Source of the DNA: Candidatus Desulfofervidaceae bacterium
GTDB taxonomy: Bacteria; Desulfobacterota; Desulfofervidia; Desulfofervidales; Desulfofervidaceae
Direction: 5' to 3'
Assembly (NCBI GenBank): GCA_021160485.1
Contig: JAGHCL010000139.1
Location: 1 to 11,497, forward strand
DNA: 11,497 nt
Position numbers and translations under genes: made by a program. A model generated the notes under the pieces. That model was not told the DNA's origin, made no database searches, and was given only the letters and a program-made list of their open reading frames with translations. Shown piece after piece: positions 1 to 7,089 of this stretch (position 1 is the stretch's first letter; the number at the start of each line of letters is the position of its first letter).

Positions 1-115
1 GCTTTACACACTCACCACAATTATTGCAGCGATCGTTGCGAATAATGCGATATTTACTGATAGGAGTTCTAAACCGCGAAGGTGTTTCTTTGACTTCAGG
101 TGGCCACCTTTTCAT
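1..115 (-). CDS. Partial [4Fe-4S] glutamate-synthase-like protein (N-terminus only)
   Basis: Only the first 38 codons are in the window; the gene runs off the left edge. The visible N-terminus carries a P-x-RF-x2-P-x3-KY element followed by the start of a ferredoxin-type cluster motif, CNNCGEC, which is cut off before its remaining cysteines. The same arrangement, PPRF...KY then CxxCxxC, opens the complete gene just upstream, so the two are probably tandem paralogues. The ATG lies in an ATGA overlap with the stop of that gene, which suggests translational coupling, and a purine-rich AAAGGGTGAAG precedes it. In related anaerobes such proteins are usually FMN-binding glutamate synthase central-domain subunits with an N-terminal ferredoxin domain. 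That the missing part is such a domain is inference. Confidence 0.75.
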   Translation of the reverse strand, partial: MKRWPPEVKETPSRFRTPISKYRIIRNDRCNNCGECVK

Positions 116-1467
116 ATCTTCACCCTTTCAATATTAGCAAAGGCTTCACTTACTACATCTTTGTAAAAAATGGCGCGTCCCAACTCACCCCGCAACCGTC
201 GCACATCTCGCATGCCCATTGCCCCAAGCACTTCAAGGAGTTGGGAGTGCCAGGAACCCATCAGATTTACCACGCGCTGTGCTCCCCAGTTAGGGTCAAT
301 ATTGTTAATTTCCATAGGACACGGCTTTCCTTTAAGGCAATCTTTGCACAAATGGCATTCGAGGGCCACAGCCATGACTTGATCCAGCACCACGCCGTCT
401 GCACCGCAAATAATGGTTTTAGCCACATGTTCAGCCATGGCAATGCCACCGCTGGCCAGGAGTGTCACTTCATCCCGCTGGCTTGTTTTAAGCAAAGCAA
501 AATGGATGTCTTTAATTACTTCTTTAATAAATTGTGGGTTTTCAGCAAACTCTTGTCCATGGTCGTTTGCATATAGATGGATTACCCCAATTCCTTGCTG
601 CACTAATTCAAGAGTCTGCTCCTTTGCGGTAGGAGTTAATGGAAGTTTTACACTGACGATGGTTTCAGGATGAACCTGTTTGATGACTTTTTCCTGTTCG
701 GCCAAAGAAAAAGGCACTTCTACAATTTTAACTCCTTGGGGTAAATCATTCACTTCTTCCAACGTTCCAATTGCAAAACCAAGGTGTTCTAAATAAGGAT
801 GAAAAGTAGAATCAAAATCCTTCAGGTTCATGATGAAAATGGTGTTTAAGGCCGTGGCGGCCTTAGCCAGGGCAAGCAGAACGTTTTTCCCCCAAATGTT
901 CCAATCAGGAAGAGTTAAAATCATAGGGATAGAGACCTCAACAAAGGGAGGAATGGAGGAAATGATTTGACCTGTTTCATCAAATTCCAGACATGGTAGT
1001 TTGCGGCCAATTTCAATAGCCGTACTGATATATTCCCGCCCATGAATTCCATCACGGGTAGGGCGGACAATTTCTGACATATCTGTCCACATATCATCAA
1101 AACCCTTTCCCACAAAAGGTCCTCCATAGCCTGCACCGGAAACAGGAATCCTACCGGTCTCTGCTTGATGCCAATTACTGGTAATGATTTCTGGCGTCCA
1201 ATAATCATCGCCCAGATCTTCATAATCAGGATTAATCACAAAATACAAGGCCCCGGCTGGACAGGACTCAACACAATAAAGGCAATGGTGACAATTACAG
1301 ATAACGCTGGTTAATCCATCTTCTTTCTTATAAAAGCCATATGGGCAATCTTCCCTTACACAATGTTTACACTTTAAACACTGCTCTTCGTCAACTTTTA
1401 AACAATACTTCCCTGGCGGAGAAAAACGGGGCGGTGCCTGTTGAGTTTGAATGTGATATTTTGCCAT
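112..1467 (-). CDS. Iron-sulfur, FMN-type glutamate-synthase-like protein (shortened paralogue)
   Basis: The product has 451 residues. It starts with two ferredoxin-type [4Fe-4S] motifs: C30-x2-C33-x2-C36-x4-C41-P and C59-x2-C62-x2-C65-x3-C69-P. A conserved-looking block follows at about 106-147 (RIPVSGAGYGGP, RPTRDGIHGREY). The second half resembles the end of the glutamate synthase FMN barrel: SVKLPL at 272-277, LLASGGI at 336-342, CGADGVV at 354-360, then a four-cysteine C-terminal cluster C371, C374, C377, C383. Motifs expected in a full synthase domain (GEGG-type, PPPHHDIYS-type, DGGTGAS-type) are not seen, so glutamate synthesis itself is doubtful; electron transfer or a regulatory subunit role is possible. 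I chose the ATG at 1467 because GGAG lies 5 bases before it; the GTG at 1473 sits inside that ribosome-binding site. The protein is soluble, with no signal peptide. The gene leads an operon whose next member overlaps it by 4 bases. Confidence 0.8.
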   Translation of the reverse strand: MAKYHIQTQQAPPRFSPPGKYCLKVDEEQCLKCKHCVREDCPYGFYKKEDGLTSVICNCHHCLYCVESCPAGALYFVINPDYEDLGDDYWTPEIITSNWHQAETGRIPVSGAGYGGPFVGKGFDDMWTDMSEIVRPTRDGIHGREYISTAIEIGRKLPCLEFDETGQIISSIPPFVEVSIPMILTLPDWNIWGKNVLLALAKAATALNTIFIMNLKDFDSTFHPYLEHLGFAIGTLEEVNDLPQGVKIVEVPFSLAEQEKVIKQVHPETIVSVKLPLTPTAKEQTLELVQQGIGVIHLYANDHGQEFAENPQFIKEVIKDIHFALLKTSQRDEVTLLASGGIAMAEHVAKTIICGADGVVLDQVMAVALECHLCKDCLKGKPCPMEINNIDPNWGAQRVVNLMGSWHSQLLEVLGAMGMRDVRRLRGELGRAIFYKDVVSEAFANIERVKI

Positions 1468-1478
1468 AAGCACTCCAT

Positions 1479-1514
1479 CTGGTTTTTACAAGCTTTAAAA
1501 AATAAAAAAACCAG
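1479..1514 (-). promoter_or_regulatory. Inverted repeat in the 5' leader of the glutamate-synthase-like operon
   Basis: CTGGTTTTT and AAAAACCAG form 9-base arms around an 18-base, AT-rich loop. The repeat fills the predicted leader and ends 2 bases before the GGAG ribosome-binding site, so it could affect translation initiation. The stem is mostly A-T and may be weak. A regulatory role is inference. Confidence 0.3.
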
Positions 1515-1521
1515 GGAAGGA

Positions 1522-1549
1522 ATACTAACACAAAAGAAAAATCTGTCAA
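1522..1549 (-). promoter_or_regulatory. Sigma-70-type promoter for the glutamate-synthase-like operon
   Basis: On the minus strand a perfect TTGACA (1549-1544), a 16-base spacer and TAGTAT (1527-1522) are seen. Transcription would start near 1515, giving a leader of about 48 bases before the ATG at 1467. This separates the operon from the ubi operon ending at 1613. Confidence 0.6.
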
Positions 1550-1612
1550 TCCGCCCTGGCGCTTATACCGAAGTTATTACCTCTTATCCTTTATTTAAAC
1601 CGCTTACCAGGA

Positions 1613-2272
1613 TTACTTAAAACTATAAAGCGTTAAGATTTTGCTTAACTCTTTGGCTATTTGTTGCCGTTTATGTTTGAAAGCAGGCTGAGAGAATCCG
1701 GGTTTCCAGCCGGTCTGGCTGAAGAGGTCAGATACAATTAACATAGCAGCAGTTTTTGTGCCATGTTCAGCCGACCAGGTAAAAAGGGCCTCGGTTTCCA
1801 TATCTATGGCTAAGACGCCCCGCTCACGTAAAGAGGTAACTGTTTTAAAGTCCAGGGTATAAGGATTATCCACTGAAAATACTGTCCCCGTAAAAAAAGG
1901 CAGAAGGCAATGGGTTTGCAAAATTTTAAAGAGTTTGGGGTCAGCAGAAGGGGAGGGTTTTCCTTGAATCTGTGTCTTTTCTGGAAACACAATGTCACCT
2001 ATTTTCAGACTTGACTGTAATCCTCCACACCAACCCCAAAAGAGAAAGTTTTTTGCACCCCAAGCGAAGAGGTGTTCTAAAATAAGCAACATTTGTGGTC
2101 CGCCCAGACAGGGGCCTATAACAGCAAAAGTGGGGAATAAATAAAGTTTGGACAGACACACAGGCTGTTTCTTTTCTGGTTTGGGCATTAAAGATAAAAA
2201 TAAATTTACATCCAGCGGATGGGCGATAATCAAGACCTTTTCCGGTAAAGTCGGACCAGAGGGAATTTTCAT
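1613..2272 (-). CDS. PNP/UDP-family nucleosidase or nucleoside phosphorylase; possibly futalosine hydrolase-like
   Basis: The product has 219 residues, in the range of the compact nucleoside phosphorylase/nucleosidase (MTAN, MqnB, uridine phosphorylase) family. Visible family features are a GPCLGGPQ loop (53-60), GWCGGL followed by KIGD (80-93), the nucleoside-binding IDMETEAL region (156-163, Glu159 expected to bind ribose) and VSD (180-182, Asp182 expected to protonate the base). The phosphate-binding arginines of true phosphorylases are not obvious: there is no GDPxR near the N-terminus and LFWGWCGG stands where uridine phosphorylases have an Arg-x-Gly. That favours a hydrolase. It is the last gene of the ubiD-ubiX-ubiA operon, so MqnB-like cleavage of a futalosine compound is a reasonable inference. 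The ATG at 2272 makes an ATGA overlap with ubiA; the ATG at 2278 is the alternative. Confidence 0.75.
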   Translation of the reverse strand: MKIPSGPTLPEKVLIIAHPLDVNLFLSLMPKPEKKQPVCLSKLYLFPTFAVIGPCLGGPQMLLILEHLFAWGAKNFLFWGWCGGLQSSLKIGDIVFPEKTQIQGKPSPSADPKLFKILQTHCLLPFFTGTVFSVDNPYTLDFKTVTSLRERGVLAIDMETEALFTWSAEHGTKTAAMLIVSDLFSQTGWKPGFSQPAFKHKRQQIAKELSKILTLYSFK

Positions 2273-3123
2273 ATACATGGCAGCGCAAACACCGTCAAAA
2301 AGAACATAATAATAGCGACAAAGCCGTTAATGGTAAAAAAGGCCATATTAATGAGAGAGAAATCGTTGGGTTTAATAAGGAAGTGCTCGCCGATGAGTAG
2401 TATGCCAATAATGCCAAGGCCGTAAAAATAGAGGGGAGTTAACTGGGCTGTTTTCCCGGCGTAAAAAAAGCAAACAAGGGTCAAAATATGAAAAAAAGTA
2501 GAGATATGAAGGGCTTTTTTAATGCCAAATCGCACTGGGATAGAGTGTAAGCCTTCTTTTCTGTCAAATTCATAATCTAAACACGAATACAAAATGTCAA
2601 AACCTGCCACCCAAAGGGCCACGCCTGCCAGAAGCCATAGGGGTGGGGCAGCAAAAGCTGGTTTAACCGCCAGCCAACCACCCAAAGGAGCCAGACCGTC
2701 AGCAATTCCCAAAAAGAGATGGGAAAGCCAGGTAAAGCGTTTGGTATAAGAATAACCCATAACAATAAAAAGGGACAAGGGTGAAAGATAGAAAACGAGA
2801 CGGTTAAGGTTATAGGTAGTCACAAAAAAGACTATGACCCAGAAAAGGATAAAACCATGCACCCACTGTGGAGTCAAAATACCTCGGGGTAAATGGCGAT
2901 TCTTTGTACGGGGATTTCTGGCATCTATCTCTTTGTCCACCAAACGATTAAAGGCCATAGCGGCACTGCGGGCACTGACCATGGCCACTAGTATCCAAAG
3001 AATTTTATCCCACGGCGGCATTCCTCCCTGGGCAAGAAAGGCCCCGATAAAGGCAAAAGGTAAAGCAAAAATACTGTGCTCAAATTTAATCATATCCAGG
3101 GCAAGTTTGATTTTTTTAAACAT
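2269..3123 (-). CDS. ubiA: UbiA-family membrane prenyltransferase (likely MqnP-type)
   Basis: The 284-residue integral membrane protein transfers a polyprenyl chain onto an aromatic acid. The first Mg-diphosphate-binding motif is N59-x3-D63-x3-D67, within AFNRLVDKEIDARNPRT. The second is at 179-187, YSCLDYEFD, with D183 and D187. Several long hydrophobic segments (about 15-32, 41-55, 88-103, 107-124, 160-176, 205-222, 229-246, 258-281) fit the multi-helix UbiA fold, and the length is normal. With UbiD and UbiX partners, and without other ubiquinone genes, the likely substrate is 1,4-dihydroxy-6-naphthoate in menaquinone synthesis (MqnP); 4-hydroxybenzoate cannot be excluded. The start overlaps the end of ubiX by 8 bases, so translation is probably coupled. 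Confidence 0.9.
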   Translation of the reverse strand: MFKKIKLALDMIKFEHSIFALPFAFIGAFLAQGGMPPWDKILWILVAMVSARSAAMAFNRLVDKEIDARNPRTKNRHLPRGILTPQWVHGFILFWVIVFFVTTYNLNRLVFYLSPLSLFIVMGYSYTKRFTWLSHLFLGIADGLAPLGGWLAVKPAFAAPPLWLLAGVALWVAGFDILYSCLDYEFDRKEGLHSIPVRFGIKKALHISTFFHILTLVCFFYAGKTAQLTPLYFYGLGIIGILLIGEHFLIKPNDFSLINMAFFTINGFVAIIMFFLTVFALPCI

Positions 3124-3721
3124 CCTTTCTTACCACTTCTTCCCAAGATTTGATAAGTTTATGCTCCAACCCTAAATGATCCAACACCCGTGCCACAACA
3201 AAATTTACCAAATCTTGGACCGTCTCAGGTTTGTGGTAAAAACCAGGCATGGCTGGTGAAATAGTGGCTCCGGCTTTAGCCAGACGCAGCATATTTTCTA
3301 AGTGAATAATATTAAGGGGCGTCTCTCTGGGCACAAGAATCAAAGGTCGTTTTTCTTTAAGCATCACATCGGCCGTGCGTTGAATAAGATTGCGCGCCAG
3401 TCCCTGGGCAATGGCTGCCAGTGTGCCCATAGAACAGGGCATGACAATCATTGCCTTTGCCTTGACACTTCCACTGGCCACAGGTGCCCACCAGTCATCT
3501 TCGCAATGGAGGGTAATGCTGGCTGGTAATGCCTTCTCTATCGGCACACCTATTTCCCATTCCCAGACCTTCTTGCCTACATCTGAAATCAAACAGGTCA
3601 AGGGCAAATTATGTTGGTAAAAATACTCTATCAGGCTTTTGGCATAAATTGCCCCACTAGCTCCGGTAATGGCCAAAATATATGTTTGTTTGTCATCCAT
3701 GGTTCGGTGTTTGTCGTTCAT
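3116..3721 (-). CDS. ubiX: Flavin prenyltransferase UbiX (prenylated FMN synthase)
   Basis: The 201-residue protein joins dimethylallyl phosphate to reduced FMN to make prenylated FMN, the cofactor of UbiD decarboxylases. It shows the GASG flavin-binding turn at 20-23, the PCSMGTLAAIAQG segment at 95-107, LVPRETPLN at 129-137 (Arg132, Glu133) and PGFYHKP at 159-165 (Tyr162, Lys164), all typical of active UbiX. Length is normal. The start codon overlaps the ubiD stop by one base (TAATG), with GGGGA just before it. An internal ATG at codon 8 has no ribosome-binding site and is less likely. It sits directly between its client enzyme UbiD and the UbiA prenyltransferase. It would also serve any other UbiD-family enzyme in the cell. 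Confidence 0.95.
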   Translation of the reverse strand: MNDKHRTMDDKQTYILAITGASGAIYAKSLIEYFYQHNLPLTCLISDVGKKVWEWEIGVPIEKALPASITLHCEDDWWAPVASGSVKAKAMIVMPCSMGTLAAIAQGLARNLIQRTADVMLKEKRPLILVPRETPLNIIHLENMLRLAKAGATISPAMPGFYHKPETVQDLVNFVVARVLDHLGLEHKLIKSWEEVVRKDV

Positions 3722-5178
3722 TATTCCCCAATTTTAATTCCAAGCTTTTGCCATATTTTATTAATTTTTTCTTTTACTTCTGGTGCCATTTCTATCACCG
3801 GTGGCCACACCCGCGTAAATCCCTCTTCTGGCCACTTACGTGTGGCATCTATTCCCATCTTGCTGCCTAAGAAAGGCAGAGGCGAGGCATGGTCTAAGGC
3901 ATCCACCGGTCCTTCAACAAAGACTATATCCCTTTTAGGGTCAATGTTGTTTCCCAGACGCCAGAGCACTTCGGAAATGTCCTGAACATTAACATCTTTG
4001 TCAAAAATTACCACGATTTTCGTAAAAGAAAGCTGTCCCAAACCCCAGATAGCCTGCATAATTTTTTTGGCATGACCGGGATAACGCTTATCTATGGCAA
4101 TAAAAGCCAGATTGTGAAACACCCCCTCTATAGGCAAATTGATATCTACAATTTCTGGTAGTTGTTTTTTAATAAGGGGTAAAAATAGTCTTTCAGTTGC
4201 TTTAGCTAAATAACAATCTTCCTGGGGAGGACGCCCCACGATGGTGGCCGGATAAATCAAATCCTTTCTATGGGTAATACAAGTGATGTGAAATACTGGA
4301 TAATCATCCGGTAGAGAGTAATAACCTGTATGGTCGCCAAAGGGGCCTTCTCTGCGTCTTTCACCTGGTTCTACATAACCCTCAAGCACAATCTGGCTGC
4401 TGGCTGGCACCTCCTGGTCAACGGTCAAACACTTAACCATTTCCACTGGTTCACCCCGCAAAAATCCGGCAAACATCACTTCGTCTATGTCTTCAGGTAA
4501 AGGTGCGGTGGCAGCATAGGTCATTACCGGGTCAGGCCCAATCGCTACGGCCACTTCTAAACGCTGCCCAAGTTCCTCGGCCACGCGATAGTGTTGTGCT
4601 CCACCCTTGTGGGGATGCCAGTGCATACCCGTCGTTGTTTTATCATAGACTTGCATCCGATACATACCAACATTACGCACATCGGTCAGAGGGTGTTTGG
4701 TAAAAACAAGGGGCAGGGTAATAAAGGGCCCACCGTCCAAAGGCCAGCAGTGCAAGATGGGAAATTTGCTCAAATCTACCTCTTCACCTTTTAGCACCAC
4801 TTCCTGACACGGTGCCTTTTTGACAAGTTTTGGAAATATATTACTCAAGCGCTTCAGTTTGGGCAAAAGTTTTAATTTTTTTATCAGACTATCGGGCGCT
4901 TCGGTCTGTAAAAAATCTAAAATTCCTTCTCCCAATTCATCTAAATTTTTTACCCCCAGGGCCATACAGATACGTTTAAACGACCCAAAGGCATTGGTTA
5001 AAACCGGAATATTATAACCTGGCACATTTTCAAATAAGAGAGCAGGTCCATATTGCTTACACACCCTATCTGTAATCTCAGTGATTTCAAGATAGGGGCT
5101 AACCGGCTCTTTAATCCTTTTTATTTCACCTGCTTTTTCTAAGGCTTTAATAAATGCTTGCAAATCACGATAAGCCAT
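3721..5178 (-). CDS. ubiD: UbiD-family prenylated-FMN-dependent decarboxylase (likely MqnL-type)
   Basis: This 485-residue cytosolic enzyme decarboxylates a prenylated aromatic acid. The family signatures are present: an N-terminal alpha/beta domain with LLFENVPG (47-54), the NVGMYRMQ segment (169-176) with Asn169 and Arg174 expected at the cofactor, a histidine-rich stretch MHWHPHKGG, RGEPVEM at 241-247, and PGERRREGPFGDHTGYY (271-287) with Glu273, Glu277 and Asp282 expected at the active site. Length matches UbiD/MqnL proteins. Next to ubiX and a ubiA gene, decarboxylation of prenyl-dihydroxynaphthoate is the most likely reaction. I chose the ATG at 5178 because GAGG lies 6 bases before it; the in-frame TTG at 5193 lacks support. 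It is the first gene of its operon. Confidence 0.92.
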   Translation of the reverse strand: MAYRDLQAFIKALEKAGEIKRIKEPVSPYLEITEITDRVCKQYGPALLFENVPGYNIPVLTNAFGSFKRICMALGVKNLDELGEGILDFLQTEAPDSLIKKLKLLPKLKRLSNIFPKLVKKAPCQEVVLKGEEVDLSKFPILHCWPLDGGPFITLPLVFTKHPLTDVRNVGMYRMQVYDKTTTGMHWHPHKGGAQHYRVAEELGQRLEVAVAIGPDPVMTYAATAPLPEDIDEVMFAGFLRGEPVEMVKCLTVDQEVPASSQIVLEGYVEPGERRREGPFGDHTGYYSLPDDYPVFHITCITHRKDLIYPATIVGRPPQEDCYLAKATERLFLPLIKKQLPEIVDINLPIEGVFHNLAFIAIDKRYPGHAKKIMQAIWGLGQLSFTKIVVIFDKDVNVQDISEVLWRLGNNIDPKRDIVFVEGPVDALDHASPLPFLGSKMGIDATRKWPEEGFTRVWPPVIEMAPEVKEKINKIWQKLGIKIGE

Positions 5179-5254
5179 GTTTTTCCTCACCAAGTTTTTG
5201 TTTTTTTACCATAGAATAGTTACTGAGAAAAAACAAGATGTGGAAGCCTACCCC

Positions 5255-5283
5255 TTGACATTTTTAAATAAGCGCATTATATA
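5255..5283 (+). promoter_or_regulatory. Sigma-70-type promoter upstream of rho
   Basis: A perfect TTGACA (5255-5260), an ideal 17-base spacer and TATATA (5278-5283) form a near-consensus promoter. Transcription would start near 5290, leaving a leader of about 280 bases before rho. Confidence 0.65.
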
Positions 5284-5303
5284 GAAAATAACCCGCCTGG
5301 AAA
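5276..5303 (-). promoter_or_regulatory. Promoter candidate for the ubiD-ubiX-ubiA operon
   Basis: On the minus strand there is a perfect TATAAT (5281-5276), a 16-base spacer and a weaker TTTCCA (5303-5298). Transcription would start near 5269, about 90 bases before the ubiD ATG. The -10 box overlaps that of the rightward rho promoter, so the two probably compete. Confidence 0.5.
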
Positions 5304-5570
5304 GTGTAAATCAGGAGGATCTAAGTTTTATTTTTTGGCAAGTATTAGATGTTCTTCAATATTCTTCGGTAGATCTTTATGTCAAGAGTGTTATAGCTTG
5401 AACGCCTTTAAAACCAAAAACATGGTTTGGTTGAGGTAAGTATCTGCTTTATTATTTTTGTCAAAGTTAGGTGAACATTTTCTTAAAAAAAACAATATTT
5501 GAGTGAGAGCGTTTTAACATATTTTCCGGTATAGGTGTATCAAAAATTCTTATAAGAAAGAGGCAAAGAG
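5284..5570 (+). other. Long untranslated leader of rho with an orphan open frame
   Basis: No established gene is seen in this stretch of nearly 300 bases. It holds a strong AGGAGG at 5313-5318 with no start codon at a normal distance. An open frame at 5272-5439 has no ATG except near its end; a TTG at 5335 would give 34 codons. It contains two overlapping ways to pair AAACCA/TGGTTT around 5410-5432. The codon pattern and cysteines (RCSS, CQEC) could mean a decayed coding remnant, but chance is not excluded. rho genes in many bacteria are autoregulated in their leaders, so a control role is possible. Confidence 0.35.
5547..5558. repeat. Perfect 12-base palindrome just before the rho ribosome-binding site
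   Basis: TTCTTATAAGAA is a perfect inverted repeat ending immediately before the purine-rich AGAGG that serves rho. It could be an operator, a processing site or chance; it is short and AT-rich. Confidence 0.25.
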
Positions 5571-6818
5571 ATGAATTTAGCACAGCTTAAAGTAATGAAG
5601 ATGAACGAACTGTTAAACTTGGCCCGGGAGCTTAATATTGAAGGTGCTCCGGGGATGAGCAAACAGGAGTTGATTTTTACTTTGCTACAAACAAGGGCAG
5701 AGAGAAATGAGGCCATTTACGGTGAGGGGGTACTGGAAATACTACCTGATGGGTTTGGTTTCTTGCGTTCTCCTTATAATAATTACCTTCCAGGGCCAGA
5801 TGATATCTATGTCTCCCCTTCGCAGATTAAAAAGCTAGGTTTACGCACAGGAGATACTATTGCCGGAGAAATTCGGCCGCCTAAGGAAGGAGAGAAATAT
5901 TTTGCCCTTTTAAAAATAGAAACGATCAATTTTGAACCTCCAGAAAAGGCTCGTGAGGTAATTCTGTTTGATCATTTAACCCCCCTTTTCCCCAATGAAA
6001 AAATCCGTCTGGAGTTTGATCCTACAAATTATTCTACCCGGATTATGGATCTCCTTACTCCTATTGGCAAGGGACAACGGGGATTAATTGTGGCTCCTCC
6101 ACGAACAGGAAAAACAGTGCTCTTGAAAGACATTGCCCATGCCATTGAGGCCAATCACCCAGAAATTTATCTTATTGTTTTACTGATAGATGAAAGACCA
6201 GAGGAGGTGACAGACTGGATCCGTTCCGTTAAGGCTGAAGTGATAAGTTCTACCTTTGATGAGCCAGCCCATCGCCATATCCAGGTAGCAGAAATGGTCA
6301 TCGAAAAATCAAAACGGTTAGTTGAATATAAGCACGATGTGGTTATTTTGCTGGATAGTATTACACGTCTTGCCCGGGCATACAATACAGTGGTGCCGGC
6401 CAGTGGCAAAATCTTATCTGGAGGTATTGATGCCCATGCCCTGCACCGCCCCAAGCGCTTTTTTGGTGCGGCCAGAAATATTGAGGAAGGTGGAAGTTTA
6501 ACCATTATTGCAACGGCGTTGATTGAAACAGGGAGTCGCATGGATGAGGTTATTTTTGAAGAATTCAAAGGCACGGGTAACATGGAAATTCATCTGGATA
6601 GACGCTTGAGTGATAAGCGTGTGTTCCCAGCCATTGACATTAATAGATCCGGAACACGGAAAGAAGAGTTACTAACAGATTCCCATTATCTGCCTCGCAT
6701 CTGGTTGTTGCGGAAATTGCTTGCGCCTTTGAACCCTGTTGACGCAATGGAATTTCTGTTAGATAAGATTAAAGCCACAGAAACAAATGAAGAATTTTTA
6801 AATTCCATGAATCAGTAA
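5571..6818 (+). CDS. rho: Transcription termination factor Rho
   Basis: The 415-residue product is the hexameric RNA-dependent ATPase/helicase that ends transcripts. In order it shows the helical N-domain (about 1-46), the cold-shock-like RNA-binding domain with DGFGFLRS (60-67), and the ATPase core. The core holds Walker A APPRTGKT (175-182), IDERPEEV with Glu208 and Arg209 (206-213), Walker B VVILLDS (257-263, Asp262), the Q-loop [12 protein letters not shown] (278-289), the R-loop region FKGTGNMEI (332-340) and the arginine finger in SGTRKEE (Arg363). Residue spacing matches E. coli Rho with a constant offset of about 3, so the enzyme should be active. There is no large insertion in the N-terminal region. 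AGAGG lies 7 bases before the ATG. The gene leads the rho-rpmE-prfA cluster. Confidence 0.98.
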   Translation: MNLAQLKVMKMNELLNLARELNIEGAPGMSKQELIFTLLQTRAERNEAIYGEGVLEILPDGFGFLRSPYNNYLPGPDDIYVSPSQIKKLGLRTGDTIAGEIRPPKEGEKYFALLKIETINFEPPEKAREVILFDHLTPLFPNEKIRLEFDPTNYSTRIMDLLTPIGKGQRGLIVAPPRTGKTVLLKDIAHAIEANHPEIYLIVLLIDERPEEVTDWIRSVKAEVISSTFDEPAHRHIQVAEMVIEKSKRLVEYKHDVVILLDSITRLARAYNTVVPASGKILSGGIDAHALHRPKRFFGAARNIEEGGSLTIIATALIETGSRMDEVIFEEFKGTGNMEIHLDRRLSDKRVFPAIDINRSGTRKEELLTDSHYLPRIWLLRKLLAPLNPVDAMEFLLDKIKATETNEEFLNSMNQ

Positions 6819-6820
6819 AC

Positions 6821-6849
6821 TTGCCAAAATTGGGAAATAAGATTATAAA
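6821..6849 (+). promoter_or_regulatory. Internal promoter between rho and rpmE
   Basis: TTGCCA (6821-6826), a 17-base spacer and TATAAA (6844-6849) give five of six matches in each box. It would start transcription near 6856, just before the rpmE ribosome-binding site, so rpmE and prfA could be expressed independently of rho. Confidence 0.5.
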
Positions 6850-6876
6850 ACCGCTTTTGAAAGGAGGTTAGAGATT

Positions 6877-7089
6877 ATGAAAAAAGAAATTCATCCTAAG
6901 TATTATCGCGCGAAGATTAAATGTGCATGTGGTTTTGAACTAGAAGTAGGATCTACTCAGAAAGATATTAAAGTGGAAATTTGTTCTCACTGTCATCCAT
7001 TTTTTACTGGTAAGGAAAAGTTTATTGATAGTGCTGGACAAATTGAGAAGTTTAGAAAGAAATATAATTTAGAAGAAACAGGAGAGTGA
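6877..7089 (+). CDS. rpmE: 50S ribosomal protein bL31, zinc-binding type
   Basis: The 70-residue product is the large-subunit protein L31. The zinc ligands are complete, C16-x-C18 and C36-x2-C39 with a neighbouring His40, so this is the zinc-containing form rather than the zinc-free paralogue made under zinc limitation. The opening [10 protein letters not shown] and the [10 protein letters not shown] stretch are typical. AAGGAGGT at 6861-6868, 8 bases before the ATG, is an almost perfect ribosome-binding site, as expected for a ribosomal protein. The stop codon overlaps the prfA start by one base. Confidence 0.97.
   Translation: MKKEIHPKYYRAKIKCACGFELEVGSTQKDIKVEICSHCHPFFTGKEKFIDSAGQIEKFRKKYNLEETGE

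Noticed and set aside
100..576. Long plus-strand open frame opposite the glutamate-synthase-like gene, and similar antisense frames opposite ubiD, rho, prfA and fusA
   Set aside because: Each lies opposite a gene with clear protein motifs, shows no family features and lacks a good ribosome-binding site; I read them as shadows.
1468..1473. GTG at 1473 as the start of the glutamate-synthase-like gene
   Set aside because: It lies within the GGAG ribosome-binding site that serves the ATG at 1467.
5179..5193. TTG at 5193 as the ubiD start
   Set aside because: GAGG is placed correctly for the ATG at 5178 and nothing supports the TTG.
7086..7088. GTG at 7086 as the prfA start
   Set aside because: It is one base from the ribosome-binding site; the ATG at 7089 has usable spacing and the usual stop-start overlap.
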